Shown: piece by piece, positions 44,714-53,294 of the stretch
How the letters are laid out: every line of letters begins with the position of its first letter
Numbering within the stretch: the first letter of the stretch is position 1
Notes under the pieces: generated by a model
What the model was told of the DNA's origin: nothing
The model's input: only the letters and a program-made list of their open reading frames with translations
Databases searched by the model: none
Translations under genes and position numbers: made by a program
Assembly (NCBI GenBank): GCA_003022005.1
Contig: PXRQ01000114.1
Location: 1-64,000, forward strand
Reading direction: 5' to 3'
Length of the DNA: 64,000 bases
Source of the DNA: Halobacteriales archaeon QS_5_70_15
GTDB taxonomy: Archaea > Halobacteriota > Halobacteria > Halobacteriales > Haloarculaceae

Positions 44714-45172
44714 CTACGGACCGACGAACCCGGGATCGTCGCCGCGCTTCGGCGCCTCCCGACCGGCGACGTATCCGAGGGCTGCAACCGTCCCCCCGCC
44801 GAGGACGGCGAGCATCGTGACCACCAGGGGGCCGTGCGTGGCGATCAGCCGGACCCGCCCGGCGTTCGTCGCGAGCAGGTAGTTGAACCCGTAGAAGACG
44901 CCGACCGAGAGGCCGGGCGTCGAGAGCGCGACCAGGAAGCCCGCGGCGAAACAGCTCCCCGTGAGGAGCCCGGCGGCGAGCCCGTGTCTGCCCCCCGCCT
45001 CGTCCTCGCGCCGGGCGAGTCCCCCGGCCGCGGCCCCCGCGAGCAGCCCCGAAGCGAGCACCAGCGGGACGGCGACCCACCGGAGCCCCGAGAAGGTCGG
45101 GATCGACAGGACGGCGAGGTAGCCCGTCCCCCAGGCGAAGCCGACCGCCACGGCCGGCCAGTCGAGGTCCAT
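44714..45172 (-). CDS. Small integral membrane protein (DUF5518-like)
   Basis: A 152-residue protein with four hydrophobic helices rich in Gly and Ala (about residues 8-26, 32-52, 68-92 and 110-135) and a short polar C-terminus. The pattern resembles small haloarchaeal membrane proteins I recall as DUF5518. No catalytic residues are evident. Function is unknown. It diverges from the VOC gene to its right, with about 100 bp between the starts. Confidence 0.65.
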   Translation of the reverse strand: MDLDWPAVAVGFAWGTGYLAVLSIPTFSGLRWVAVPLVLASGLLAGAAAGGLARREDEAGGRHGLAAGLLTGSCFAAGFLVALSTPGLSVGVFYGFNYLLATNAGRVRLIATHGPLVVTMLAVLGGGTVAALGYVAGREAPKRGDDPGFVGP

Positions 45173-45271
45173 CGGCCCCCGTTACGGACCGGGCCGCCAT
45201 GGTCCCACCGGTCGTCACCCGGGTTCGCGGGGAGCCCGCCGATTTATGAGGGCCCCCGCCGCGTCCCGGGT

Positions 45272-45640
45272 ATGGAGATACTCCACACCTGCCTGAACGT
45301 CGCGGACGCCGAGCGCTCGGTCGAGTGGTACGTCGAACAGCTCGGCTTCGAGGAGTCCTGGGGGTTCGAACTCGGAGACACGCGGAACCTGTACGTCGCG
45401 GACCCGAACGGCGTCGAGTTACAGCTCTCGGAGACAGAGGGGGTCACGCCCGACGAGGAGGGGGACCTCTGGGACCACCTCGCCGTCGGGGTCGACAGCG
45501 TCGATGAGACCTTCGAGGCCGTCGATAACCACGGCGTCGTCCAGGCGCCCGAGAACAACGAGGCGGCAGGGGCCCGGACCGCGTTCGTTCGGGACCCCGA
45601 CGGCCACGTCGTCGAACTGGTCGAGCCGCTGGAGGACTGA
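45272..45640 (+). CDS. VOC-family protein (glyoxalase-I-like)
   Basis: A 122-residue single VOC module. His 5 in MEILHTCLNVAD and the C-terminal Glu in GHVVELVEPL are metal-ligand positions, with Glu in GVELQLSET and His in WDHLAVGVD completing a glyoxalase-I-like set of four. This suggests an active metal site, possibly for methylglyoxal-type detoxification. GATTTATGAG lies 28 nt upstream of the ATG. The stop codon begins the diverged repeat at 45641. Confidence 0.82.
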   Translation: MEILHTCLNVADAERSVEWYVEQLGFEESWGFELGDTRNLYVADPNGVELQLSETEGVTPDEEGDLWDHLAVGVDSVDETFEAVDNHGVVQAPENNEAAGARTAFVRDPDGHVVELVEPLED

Positions 45641-45712
45641 TCCGGACGGCTGCGATCGGTGGTCGCCCGGACGGGGTCGAGAACCACCAGTAGATCGTCG
45701 CGACCGTCCGTG
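45641..45712 (+). repeat. Diverged relative of the palindromic element
   Basis: The arms are TCCGGACGG and CCGTCCGTG, with inner GGTGGTC and GAACCACC around CCCGGACGGGGTCG, the same core and orientation as copy 1. It is flanked by TGA on both sides: the left TGA (45638-45640) is the VOC stop codon; the right TGA is at 45713-45715. Confidence 0.55.
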
Positions 45713-45816
45713 TGAGCCGGCGCCGCGTGCGGTCGGGTCACCGGCGCCGGGGGATTCGCCGGACCGGGCCGGTCGGATCGACTGACCGGCCCGGAAGGAC
45801 CGCCCGAGATCGATGG

Positions 45817-46509
45817 CTACACCGCGGGGTCGGTCTCCCGCGTCTCGGCCTCCTCCGCGTCGATCACCTCGATGAGCGCCGCGATCTCCTCGGGGAGGCT
45901 CTGCCCGCCAGCCGACGTGTCGACCGTCACCATCCCGAACGGGGCGATGTCGACCACCTCGAGTTCGACGTCCGGTCGGACGCCCGCGTCGGCGAGGTAG
46001 CGAAGCTCCTCGTCGCCCTGGTGGCGGATGCGCCTGACGACGACGCGGTCGCCCACGGCGGCGTCGGCGAGCCGGCTCGTGGCCTCCCCCTCGGGGAGCC
46101 TGAGTTCGGCGTCCGGGATGGGGTCACCGTGCGGGTCGACGCCGGGGTTGCCGAGCGCCTCGGCGATCCGCTCGGAGAGCTCGTCGCTGATGTGGTGTTC
46201 CAGTCTATCGGCCTCGTCGTGGACGTCCGCCCAGTCGTAGTCGAGCTGCTCGGTGAGGAACGACTCCAGCAGCCGGTGGTGCCTGAGTATCTCCAGGGCG
46301 ACGAGCTCCCCCTCCTCGGTGAGCGTGGCACCCTTGTACTGCTCGCGCTCGATGAGCCCGCGCTCCTCGAGCTTGTTGAGCATGCTGGAGACGGTCGGCG
46401 GCGTGACGTCGAGGTAGTCGGCGAGCGCCGACGTGGCGACCCGCTCGCCCGCCTCGTTCTCGAGGACGTACATCGCCTTGATGTAGTCCTCCATGACGGC
46501 GCTCAGCAT
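45817..46509 (-). CDS. DtxR-family metal-dependent transcriptional regulator
   Basis: A 230-residue DtxR/MntR-type repressor. The winged helix (about residues 1-60) has LADYLDVTPPTVSSMLNKLEERGLI; the metal-binding dimer domain has HHRLLESFLTEQLDYDWADVHDEADRLEHHISDEL with the His/Glu/Cys-type ligands; a C-terminal SH3-like FeoA domain (about 150-215) has APFGMVTVD. Mn2+ or Fe2+ would activate DNA binding to repress uptake genes. The start at 46509 (MLSAVMEDYI) agrees with family N-termini; no metal transporter gene is adjacent. Confidence 0.9.
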   Translation of the reverse strand: MLSAVMEDYIKAMYVLENEAGERVATSALADYLDVTPPTVSSMLNKLEERGLIEREQYKGATLTEEGELVALEILRHHRLLESFLTEQLDYDWADVHDEADRLEHHISDELSERIAEALGNPGVDPHGDPIPDAELRLPEGEATSRLADAAVGDRVVVRRIRHQGDEELRYLADAGVRPDVELEVVDIAPFGMVTVDTSAGGQSLPEEIAALIEVIDAEEAETRETDPAV

Positions 46510-46633
46510 CCTTACCCCCACCTACGCCCCTGTGTGGTTAGGCCTTCGGGTCAGAGGGCAGGAGTCCCGCGCCCGCGGGGTGGACTGCCGGGGTGATGGA
46601 AACCGTCTTTCCGCGGGCCGCACAAGCCCGGGT

Positions 46634-47908
46634 ATGCAACCGAGAGCCGTCGGGGACCTGGGACCGGCCGACCGGGCGGCCCTGTTCGAACGCGACGCCG
46701 GGATCGAGGACGCTCGCGGGGACGCCCGGGACATCGTCGCCCGCGTCCGCGAGGAGGGCGACGTCGCGCTGCGGGCGCTCGCCGGCGAACTGGACGACGT
46801 CGAGGTGGGGAACCTCGACGTCACCGACGAGGCGGAGCGGGCCTGGAAGTCGCTCGACGACGGGATCCGGAGGGCCATCGAGACCGCGGCCGGGAACGTC
46901 CGCGGGTTCCACGAGCGACAGGTGCCGGCGGACTGGCGCGAGGAGTTCGACAGCCGCGAACTCGGTCGGCGGTTCCGACCGCTCGACCGCGTCGGGGTGT
47001 ACGTCCCGGGCGGACGGGCGGCCTACCCCTCCAGCGCGATCATGGGCGTCGTCCCCGCGGTCGTCGCGGGGGTGGAGCACGTCGCCGTCTGCACGCCGCC
47101 CGCGGAGCCGCTCAACCCCGTCACGCTCGGGGCGATCCACCACGCGGGCGCGGACCGCGTCTACCAGGCCGGCGGCGCGCAGGCCGTCGCCGCGCTCGCC
47201 TACGGCACCGAGACGGTGAACGCCGTCCGGAAGGTCGTCGGGCCGGGCAACGCGTGGGTGACCGCCGCCAAGGCCGAGGTCCGCGGCGACGTCGAGATCG
47301 ACTTCCTCGCCGGCCCGAGCGAGGTGCTCGTCCTGGCCGACGACACCCCCGACCCGGGGCTCGTCGCCGCCGACATGCTCGCCCAGGCCGAACACGACCC
47401 GAAGGCCTCGGTGGTCGCCGTGACCGACGACGGGGCGGTCGCCGACGGTATCTGCGAGGCCGTGGAGCGGCAGGTCGAGGAGCGCGAGCGGGCCGACGTC
47501 ATCCGGGAGGCGCTCGGGAACGACGCTTCGGGCGTGTTCCTCGCACGGTCGATGTCCGAGGCGGTGCTGTTCGCCGAGGAGTACGCCGCCGAGCACCTCT
47601 CGATCCAGGCCGCGGACGAGGAGGCGCTGCTCGACCGGATCGACTCGGCGGGCAGCGTCTTCCTCGGGCCGTACTCCCCGGTCGCGGCCGGGGACTACGC
47701 CGCCGGGACGAACCACGTCCTCCCGACCGGCGGCGGCGCACGGACGTTCGGCGGGCTCTCGGTCGGGTCGTTCCTGCGATCCACGACCGTTCAGCGGCTG
47801 GACCGCGACGCGCTCGCCGACCTCCGGGGGACGGTCACCAGGCTCGCCGAGGCGGAGGGGTTCGAGGCCCACGCACGGAGCGTCGACGCCCGGTTCGACG
47901 AGGCGTGA
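46634..47908 (+). CDS. hisD: Histidinol dehydrogenase
   Basis: A 424-residue enzyme catalysing the last two steps of histidine biosynthesis (histidinol to histidine). Signatures: [88 protein letters not shown] (Zn/catalytic His) and [21 protein letters not shown]. It is full length. The ATG at 46634 lies just downstream of a CACAAGCCCGGGT leader; the upstream in-frame extension overlaps the DtxR promoter region and is unlikely. Other his genes are not in this window. Confidence 0.95.
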   Translation: MQPRAVGDLGPADRAALFERDAGIEDARGDARDIVARVREEGDVALRALAGELDDVEVGNLDVTDEAERAWKSLDDGIRRAIETAAGNVRGFHERQVPADWREEFDSRELGRRFRPLDRVGVYVPGGRAAYPSSAIMGVVPAVVAGVEHVAVCTPPAEPLNPVTLGAIHHAGADRVYQAGGAQAVAALAYGTETVNAVRKVVGPGNAWVTAAKAEVRGDVEIDFLAGPSEVLVLADDTPDPGLVAADMLAQAEHDPKASVVAVTDDGAVADGICEAVERQVEERERADVIREALGNDASGVFLARSMSEAVLFAEEYAAEHLSIQAADEEALLDRIDSAGSVFLGPYSPVAAGDYAAGTNHVLPTGGGARTFGGLSVGSFLRSTTVQRLDRDALADLRGTVTRLAEAEGFEAHARSVDARFDEA

Positions 47909-48137
47909 TCCGCGCCGGCGTCGGTCCCCGTTGAGCCACGCGCTCGTCCCCCGAACGGAGGGAAGCGACCTACCGGACACGGGAGCGGCGGCTCCGTGAG
48001 GTGGTTCGCGACGGCGGGACCGGTCCGCCGGTCGCGGTCCGCACCCGGTCGCCAGGGGCGCGGGACCCGGGGCGACTCGGACGGGGCGTCGACCCCGGTA
48101 CGTTGATTGTCCGGGCCGTTCGAGGTCCTCTCGAGTC

Positions 48138-48917
48138 ATGGGACACGTCAGCCTGACGCGGACGGAAGCGGTCGGTCGCATCACGATGGACCGCCCGGAG
48201 TCGAACAACTCGATCGACCCGGAGATGGGCGAGGAGCTCCACGAGGCGGCCATCGAGCTCGTCGACGACGACGCCGTCCGGTGCATCGTCCTCACGGGAA
48301 CAGGGAGGACGTTCAACACCGGCGCCGATCTGGGGGAACTCTCCGCGGACGCCGAGGACGCCGCGCTCCTCCGGTCGATGGCCCACCAGCTGCACGGGAC
48401 GGTCAGCCAGCTCCACCGCGCGCCCAAGCCGGTCATCTGTGGGATCAACGGCGTCGCCGCAGGGGGTGGTATCGGCCTCTCGGTCTGCGGGGACATCGTC
48501 CTCGTGGCCGAGTCCGCGCGGTTCGAGTTCGCCTACCCCCGCATCGGCCTGTCCGCCGACGGCGGGTCGTCGTACTTCCTGCCCCGTCTCGTGGGGCTCA
48601 GACGGGCCCAGGAGATCGCGTTCCGCGACGAGCCGGTCGGGGCCGAGGAGGCCGTCGGGATCGGACTGGCGACCGAGGCCGTCCCTGACGAGGAGTTCGA
48701 GGACCGGCTCGCCGAGGAGGCCGCCCGGCTCGCCGAGGGGCCGACGCGGGCCCACGCAGCGACGAAGGCGCTCCTCCGGCAGTCGTTCGACCGCCAGCTC
48801 GACGAGCAGATGGCGACCGAGGCCAGCACCATCGCCGGCCTCAGCGGGACGGACGACTACCAGCGGGGGGTCGAGGCGTTCTTGGCGGACGAGTCGCCGG
48901 ACTTCCGGGGCGAGTAG
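48138..48917 (+). CDS. Enoyl-CoA hydratase/isomerase family protein
   Basis: A 259-residue crotonase-fold enzyme. The CoA-binding/oxyanion motifs are GTGRTFNTGADLGEL (about residues 53-67) and INGVAAGGGIGLSVCGDIVL; the active-site block is PRIGLSADGGSSYFLPRLVG, where Asp in SADGG resembles PaaG-type isomerases rather than classical hydratases. It probably acts in fatty-acid or aromatic-acid beta-oxidation. No acyl-CoA gene is adjacent. About 230 bp upstream hold no gene. Confidence 0.88.
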   Translation: MGHVSLTRTEAVGRITMDRPESNNSIDPEMGEELHEAAIELVDDDAVRCIVLTGTGRTFNTGADLGELSADAEDAALLRSMAHQLHGTVSQLHRAPKPVICGINGVAAGGGIGLSVCGDIVLVAESARFEFAYPRIGLSADGGSSYFLPRLVGLRRAQEIAFRDEPVGAEEAVGIGLATEAVPDEEFEDRLAEEAARLAEGPTRAHAATKALLRQSFDRQLDEQMATEASTIAGLSGTDDYQRGVEAFLADESPDFRGE

Positions 48918-49011
48918 CCGCCCGTCGTGGCCGGCGAGCGGCCGGCCGGGATCCCCGGTCGAACCGTCCGGCGACCGGTACGCTCGTGTCGCTCCGGCCG
49001 CTCCCCCCGGT

Positions 49012-49371
49012 GTGCGCTACCTCGTCCCGCGACTCGACACCGGGGACGCGGTGGACGTGCTGACCGTCGTGTCGCCCGACGACGTCGACGACCCGGGCTC
49101 GCCGTCCTCGGCCCGGGACGCGGGGGACGCCGCGAACGTCGCGACGACGCGCCTCGCAGGGCTCGCGGCGGTCGAGACGCTCGCGCGGGAGGGCTTGCCG
49201 GCCGAGACGATCCGCTCGGTCGCCGAGGGGCGGTCCCCGGACGTGGTGCTGGTCGGTGCACACGGCGGACGGCCCGGTGCGGGTCCGGAGGTGGGAGCGG
49301 TCACGCGATCGATCCTCGGGAGCCTCGACCGCCCCGTGGTCGTCCTCCCGCTCCCGCCGCTGGATCCGTGA
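49012..49371 (+). CDS. Universal-stress-protein-like (start uncertain)
   Basis: A 119-residue USP-fold protein from GTG 49012: YLVPRLDTGDAVDVLTVV, SVAEGRSPDVVLVGAHGG, GSLDRPVVVLPLP. The usual first strand of the family (compare VTAYLVATASA in the gene at 49490) is missing in frame. A similar VTGTLVSLRPLPP-like sequence occurs just upstream in another frame before a run of six C (49003-49008), so a frameshift at the 5' end is possible. It lacks the glycine-rich ATP-binding signature. It pairs with the next gene on the same strand. Confidence 0.6.
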   Translation: MRYLVPRLDTGDAVDVLTVVSPDDVDDPGSPSSARDAGDAANVATTRLAGLAAVETLAREGLPAETIRSVAEGRSPDVVLVGAHGGRPGAGPEVGAVTRSILGSLDRPVVVLPLPPLDP

Positions 49372-49489
49372 CCGGCAGCGTCGGGCCGCCGGGGCCGGTT
49401 TCCGGGGGGGACGAACCGAACCACCGGATCGGCGGTTCGATTTCGAGACGGCCCGAAACACTTTCTTTCGACATGAACTTGATGAAATC

Positions 49490-49867
49490 GTGACGGCCTA
49501 CCTCGTCGCGACGGCCTCCGCCGGGACGACGACCGCGGCCTGTGACTACCTGGAGCCGCGTCTCGAGCCGACCGACGAGGTGTACGTCCTGACGGTCGAG
49601 GAGCCCGACGTGCCCGGTGCGACGCCCGCCGACTTCGAGGAGGCACAGACCCGACTCAGCGAGATCACGTCCGTTCGGACGATCAGGCGACAGGGCCACC
49701 CCGACCAGGCCATCGTCGCCTTCGCCCGGAAGAAGGGGATCGACGAGATCATCATGGGGCCACAGCGCGACGCCGCGCCCGGCTTCTCGACCATCGGATC
49801 CACGACGCGAGCGGTGCTCAACAAGGTCGAGACACCGGTGTTCGTCGTCCCCCGGTCGCCCGGATAG
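49490..49867 (+). CDS. Universal-stress-protein-like, second copy
   Basis: A 125-residue USP-fold protein from GTG 49490: YLVATASAGTTTAACDYLEP, DEVYVLTVEEPDV, GHPDQAIVAFARKKGIDEIIMGPQRD, and VLNKVETPVFVVPRSP. The GxxGxG ATP motif is reduced, so it may belong to the non-nucleotide-binding group. ACACTTTCTTTCG about 28 nt upstream is a plausible promoter. It is a tandem paralogue of the gene at 49012. Confidence 0.72.
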   Translation: MTAYLVATASAGTTTAACDYLEPRLEPTDEVYVLTVEEPDVPGATPADFEEAQTRLSEITSVRTIRRQGHPDQAIVAFARKKGIDEIIMGPQRDAAPGFSTIGSTTRAVLNKVETPVFVVPRSPG

Positions 49868-50021
49868 GGCGTCCCGCGGCCGCTCGTAGGGCACGTCGTA
49901 CTCCCGCTCCCGCCGACGAGTCGAGCGTTATCCCCACCGCCCCGCGGACCCGTCCCGGTCGACCCGGACGGCACGGCACCGACACTGCCATCGGTACCGG
50001 GGTCGAGCCGGCGCGGCCGAC

Positions 50022-50840
50022 TCACCGCGACAGCGACAGCCCGGCGTGCCAGGTGTCCGTTCCCGCGTCGGCCTTCACCGTCTCCATCTCGTCGAGCAGT
50101 TTCGCCGCGAGGCTCGCACACCGGCCGGCCCGCTGTTCGCCCTCCGTGCGGAACTCGCCGGTGACCCGGTTCGCGTACACCGTACAGACCGCACCCCCCC
50201 GGAGCCCGTAGAGGTTCGCCAGCGTGAGGATGGCCGCGGCCTCCATCTCGAAGTTCAGCACGCCGGTCTCGCGGAGCTCCTCGACCGGATCGTCGGCCCC
50301 GGCGGCCTCGAACCCACCGAACCCGTCCCTGCCCTGCCCGGCGTAGAACGAGTCCGTCGAGCAGGTGAGCCCGACGTGGTAGTCGTAGCCCAGTTCCTCC
50401 GCGGCCGCGACGAGCGCCGAAACCACCTCGTGGTCCGCGACGGCGGGGTAGTCCTCGCGGACGTACTCGTCGCTGGTCCCCTCCTGTCTGACCGCCCCCG
50501 ACGTGATGATCAGGTCGCCGACCTCGACGCCCGGCTGGATGACCCCACACGAACCCACTCGGACGAACGTCTCGGCGCCGACGCGGGCGAGCTCCTCGAC
50601 CGCGATGGCCGCCGACGGCGAGCCGATGCCCGTCGACGTACACGTCACCGGTGCGCCCTCGTACTCGCCGGCGACGGTCCGGAACTCCCGGTGGCTGGCG
50701 ACCTCCTCGGCGCCGTCCCACGACGCTGCGATCTTGGGGACGCGCTCGGGGTCGCCCGGCAGCAGGACCGGCCCCGCCACGTCGTCCGGCCCGACCGCGA
50801 CGTGGTACTGCACCTCCTCGTTCGGGTCCTCGCTGTCCAT
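50022..50840 (-). CDS. Nucleoside (uridine-type) phosphorylase
   Basis: A 272-residue NP-I-family phosphorylase. Motifs: LLPGDPERVPKIAASW (phosphate binding), STGIGSPSAAIAVEEL, VRVGSCGVIQPGVEVGD (phosphate-binding Arg), TCSTDSFYAGQG, and LNFEMEAAAILTLANLYGLRGGAV, where the FEME block contacts the ribose. It cleaves a nucleoside with phosphate to base and ribose-1-phosphate; uridine is most likely by similarity. Neighbouring cytidine deaminase and BMP-type transporter genes support nucleoside salvage. Confidence 0.88.
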   Translation of the reverse strand: MDSEDPNEEVQYHVAVGPDDVAGPVLLPGDPERVPKIAASWDGAEEVASHREFRTVAGEYEGAPVTCTSTGIGSPSAAIAVEELARVGAETFVRVGSCGVIQPGVEVGDLIITSGAVRQEGTSDEYVREDYPAVADHEVVSALVAAAEELGYDYHVGLTCSTDSFYAGQGRDGFGGFEAAGADDPVEELRETGVLNFEMEAAAILTLANLYGLRGGAVCTVYANRVTGEFRTEGEQRAGRCASLAAKLLDEMETVKADAGTDTWHAGLSLSR

Positions 50841-50944
50841 GCCCCTCGCAGGACGCCGCCGCTCCTAAGTGCTGGGTCGACCCGGAGGCGATCCACGGTC
50901 CGTGCCTCACCCGGGTATAAGGGGCAGGGGCCCGGCTCGAGGGT

Positions 50945-51340
50945 ATGGATCTCCACCACGTCGGCCAGCTGCTCGACGCCGACTTCGACGCCAGCGTCGC
51001 GTTCTACCGCGATTCGCTCGGACTGTCGCTCCGCGAAACGACCGACGGTCCGGTACGGGTGGCGTTCTTCGAGACCGACTCGGCGGAGTTCCACCTGATC
51101 GTCCGCGAGTCCCGCGGGTCGCCCGCCGACCGGCTGCTCGACACCGTCCGGGCCCGGTCTGCCGCCCACGTCGCCTTCGAGGTGGCCGACCTGGAGGTAG
51201 CGGTCACCAACGCCGACGCGGCCGGGCTGGAGTTCATCGGCGACCCGGTGATCCAGGACGGGCTCGGACCCTACCGCCGGGCGTTCGTCGCACCCGAGGG
51301 GCACGTCGGCATCCCGTTCGAGTTCGTCGAGCCGGTCTGA
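50945..51340 (+). CDS. VOC-family protein, methylmalonyl-CoA-epimerase-like
   Basis: A 131-residue VOC protein. N-terminal HHVGQLLDADFDASVAFYRDSLGLSL carries a metal His, with Glu in AEFHLIVRES, His in AAHVAFEVADLEVAV and a C-terminal Glu in IPFEFVEPV. The overall layout is like methylmalonyl-CoA epimerase, but assignment within VOC is not secure. No mutase gene is nearby. It diverges from the phosphorylase gene with about 100 bp between starts, including GTATAAGGG about 30 nt upstream. Confidence 0.78.
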   Translation: MDLHHVGQLLDADFDASVAFYRDSLGLSLRETTDGPVRVAFFETDSAEFHLIVRESRGSPADRLLDTVRARSAAHVAFEVADLEVAVTNADAAGLEFIGDPVIQDGLGPYRRAFVAPEGHVGIPFEFVEPV

Positions 51341-51367
51341 CGCCGTCGAGCGACCGCCCTCCCCGAG

Positions 51368-51784
51368 CTACCGGTCTAGCGTCTCGCGGTCGATGGTCGC
51401 CGGGATGAGTTCGCCGAGCGTGTACTCGCTGACGACGGGTCCGTCCTCGCTGCCGCCCTCGTCACAGTAGACCGGCAGGTCCGCCCCGCAGAACTCGGCG
51501 AGGGTCTGTCGGCACATCCCGCAGGGCGTGACGCCGTCGCGCTCCCCGGAGGCGACGGCGATGGCCTCGAAATCTCGGTGAGCCTCTATCAGCGCCCGGG
51601 CGACCGCCACCTCCTCGGCGTGGAGGCTGTTGGAGTAGTTGGCGTTCTCGAGGTTCGCGCCCGTGTAGACGCTCCCGTCGGCGGTCAGCAGGGCGGCGCC
51701 GACGCGGTACTCGGAGTAGGGGACGTACGCGCGGTCGAGGGCGCTCCGGGCTTCCGCGACGAGGTCGGCGGGGTCGTGGCACAT
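51368..51784 (-). CDS. cdd: Cytidine deaminase
   Basis: A 138-residue homotetrameric-type cytidine deaminase. Zinc ligands: the H55-A-E57 motif in NSLHAEEVAVARAL (here His replaces the first Cys, as in some family members, with E57 catalytic) and C88-GM-C91 in TPCGMCRQ. It converts cytidine to uridine, feeding the phosphorylase next door. The ATG at 51784 (MCHDPADLV) is chosen; the longer upstream frame runs through palindromic element 5 and is a shadow. Confidence 0.92.
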   Translation of the reverse strand: MCHDPADLVAEARSALDRAYVPYSEYRVGAALLTADGSVYTGANLENANYSNSLHAEEVAVARALIEAHRDFEAIAVASGERDGVTPCGMCRQTLAEFCGADLPVYCDEGGSEDGPVVSEYTLGELIPATIDRETLDR

Positions 51785-52142
51785 GGGGTTCTCTGTGGGT
51801 CGGGTGTGGATAGGTTTCGTGATGTTTCTCGTACCGCGCCCGTTCGGCGGCCATCGCTGAACGGACTGACGATGTCGAGTGGGACTGATACGGTCGTGCG
51901 TAACGATGTACCGTCGATACCCGACCCTGTCCGGGTTCTCGACGGTAAAAGACGACGCACGACCGTATGAAAGGGGCCGACCGCTACACGAAGCACGACG
52001 AGGTAAAGACCGCAGGCCGAACGGAGTGAGGCCGAGGACCGCAACGAGCCCCGCGAGTGTCGCGGTCGGGGGCTTTCGAGACGTTCTCTCAGTTGGCAAC
52101 GGAAGCTGGAACGGCCTCGAACACCCGAACGACGAATGCCTA
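51785..52142. other. Intergenic stretch holding palindromic element 5
   Basis: A 358-bp stretch between cdd and the ABC permease. Besides the palindromic element at 51889-51967 it holds low-complexity GAACGGAGTGAGGC sequence. The cdd promoter should be in its left part. No gene was seen. Confidence 0.5.
51889..51967 (+). repeat. Palindromic element, copy 5 (79 bp)
   Basis: The arms are exactly TACGGTCGTGCGT and ACGCACGACCGTA. They are flanked by TGA at 51886-51888 and 51968-51970. The inner stem pairs perfectly, ACCGTCGA with TCGACGGT, though both sides differ from other copies (ACCGGCGA type), which is a compensatory change. It lies in the intergenic stretch upstream of cdd. Confidence 0.92.
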
Positions 52143-53294
52143 CTACTCCTTGCCGGACTCGTAGTGCTCGCCGGCGGTCTCGGGAATACGGGTCCGGCCG
52201 ACCAGCGCCAGCACGACGATGACGGTGACGAACGGGATGATCCGGACGAGCGAGTCCGGGACGCCCGTGCCACGGGTCTGGAGGGTGAGCTGGAGGGCGT
52301 CAAGCCCCGCGAACAGAAAGGTGGAGAGGAACGCCCCGACGGGGTTGTAGTTGCCGAACAGGTAGGCGACGATGGCGATGAACCCCTTGCCGTTGACCAT
52401 CGTGGGGCCGTTGCCGGTGAACTGGCCGAGCCCGAGCGAGAGCGCGGCACCGCCCATCCCCGACAGCACGCCCGAGAGCAGTACCGCGGCGTACCGCACC
52501 CGCGAAACGCTCACGCCCGCCGTGTCCAGCGCCTTGGGGTTCTCCCCGCTCGCGCGGACCCACCGGCCGAACGAGGTGCGGTAGAGCAGGTACCACGAGG
52601 CGCCGACCATCAGGAGCATCAGGTAGACCGCCAGCGACGCCTCCAGCACGACGTCGAGCACGAACCCGAGGAACCCCCCGAGGACCGGGACGCCGAACGA
52701 TGTCGGTATCCCCTCGGGAGCGGGCAGGAACGAGAACACCTCGGGGAGCGTCGGAACGGTCCCGACGCTATCCGTGTTGGGGCCGCCGTAGACCACCTGG
52801 GAGGCGAACGGCGCGAGCCCGAGCGCGATGAGCCACACCGCCAGCCCGGCGATGATCTGGTCGGCGCGGAACTCGATGCAGACGACGGCGAACAGCCCCG
52901 AGAGCAGCGTGCTCGCGAGGATCCCCAGCGCGAACCCGGCAAGGATCGAGCCGGTGACGTCGGTCCCCCAGATCGCGCCGAACGCGGCGACGATCAGCAG
53001 CCCCTCGAGGCCGATGTTGATGACGCCGCTCTTCTCGGCGAAGATGCCGCCGAGCGCGGCGAGCGCGATCGGGACCGACAGCCTGAGCGCGGCCCCGAAC
53101 GCCGACTCGCTCGTCGCGATGTCGAGGAGTTCCCCCGCCAGCGACTCCGGCCGAGCGAAACCGGCGGCGACGAACGCCGCCACGGCGACAGCCCCGGCGA
53201 CCAGCCCCGCGGTCTGTCGCCCGGAGAGTTCGTCGATCCGCTCCGCCAGGCCGTCGCGGGCGCGGTCGAGCGCCGAACGGGTCGACTCACTCAT
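52143..53294 (-). CDS. ABC transporter permease of the BMP/nucleoside type, second subunit
   Basis: A 383-residue permease with about ten helices. The family signature GGIFAEKSGVINIGLEGLLIVAAFGA (about residues 78-103) and the EAA-like ENPKALDTAGVSVSRVRYAAVLLSGVLSG are the marks of the BmpD/NupQ-type ribonucleoside permeases. It starts 8 nt inside the end of the other permease gene, so the two are co-translated. It forms the channel with the gene at 53287 and is powered by the 54639 ATPase. Confidence 0.9.
   Translation of the reverse strand: MSESTRSALDRARDGLAERIDELSGRQTAGLVAGAVAVAAFVAAGFARPESLAGELLDIATSESAFGAALRLSVPIALAALGGIFAEKSGVINIGLEGLLIVAAFGAIWGTDVTGSILAGFALGILASTLLSGLFAVVCIEFRADQIIAGLAVWLIALGLAPFASQVVYGGPNTDSVGTVPTLPEVFSFLPAPEGIPTSFGVPVLGGFLGFVLDVVLEASLAVYLMLLMVGASWYLLYRTSFGRWVRASGENPKALDTAGVSVSRVRYAAVLLSGVLSGMGGAALSLGLGQFTGNGPTMVNGKGFIAIVAYLFGNYNPVGAFLSTFLFAGLDALQLTLQTRGTGVPDSLVRIIPFVTVIVVLALVGRTRIPETAGEHYESGKE

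Noticed and set aside
46538..48496. A 652-codon open frame on the minus strand across hisD
   Set aside because: Antisense shadow of hisD and the hydratase gene; composition is not that of a haloarchaeal protein.
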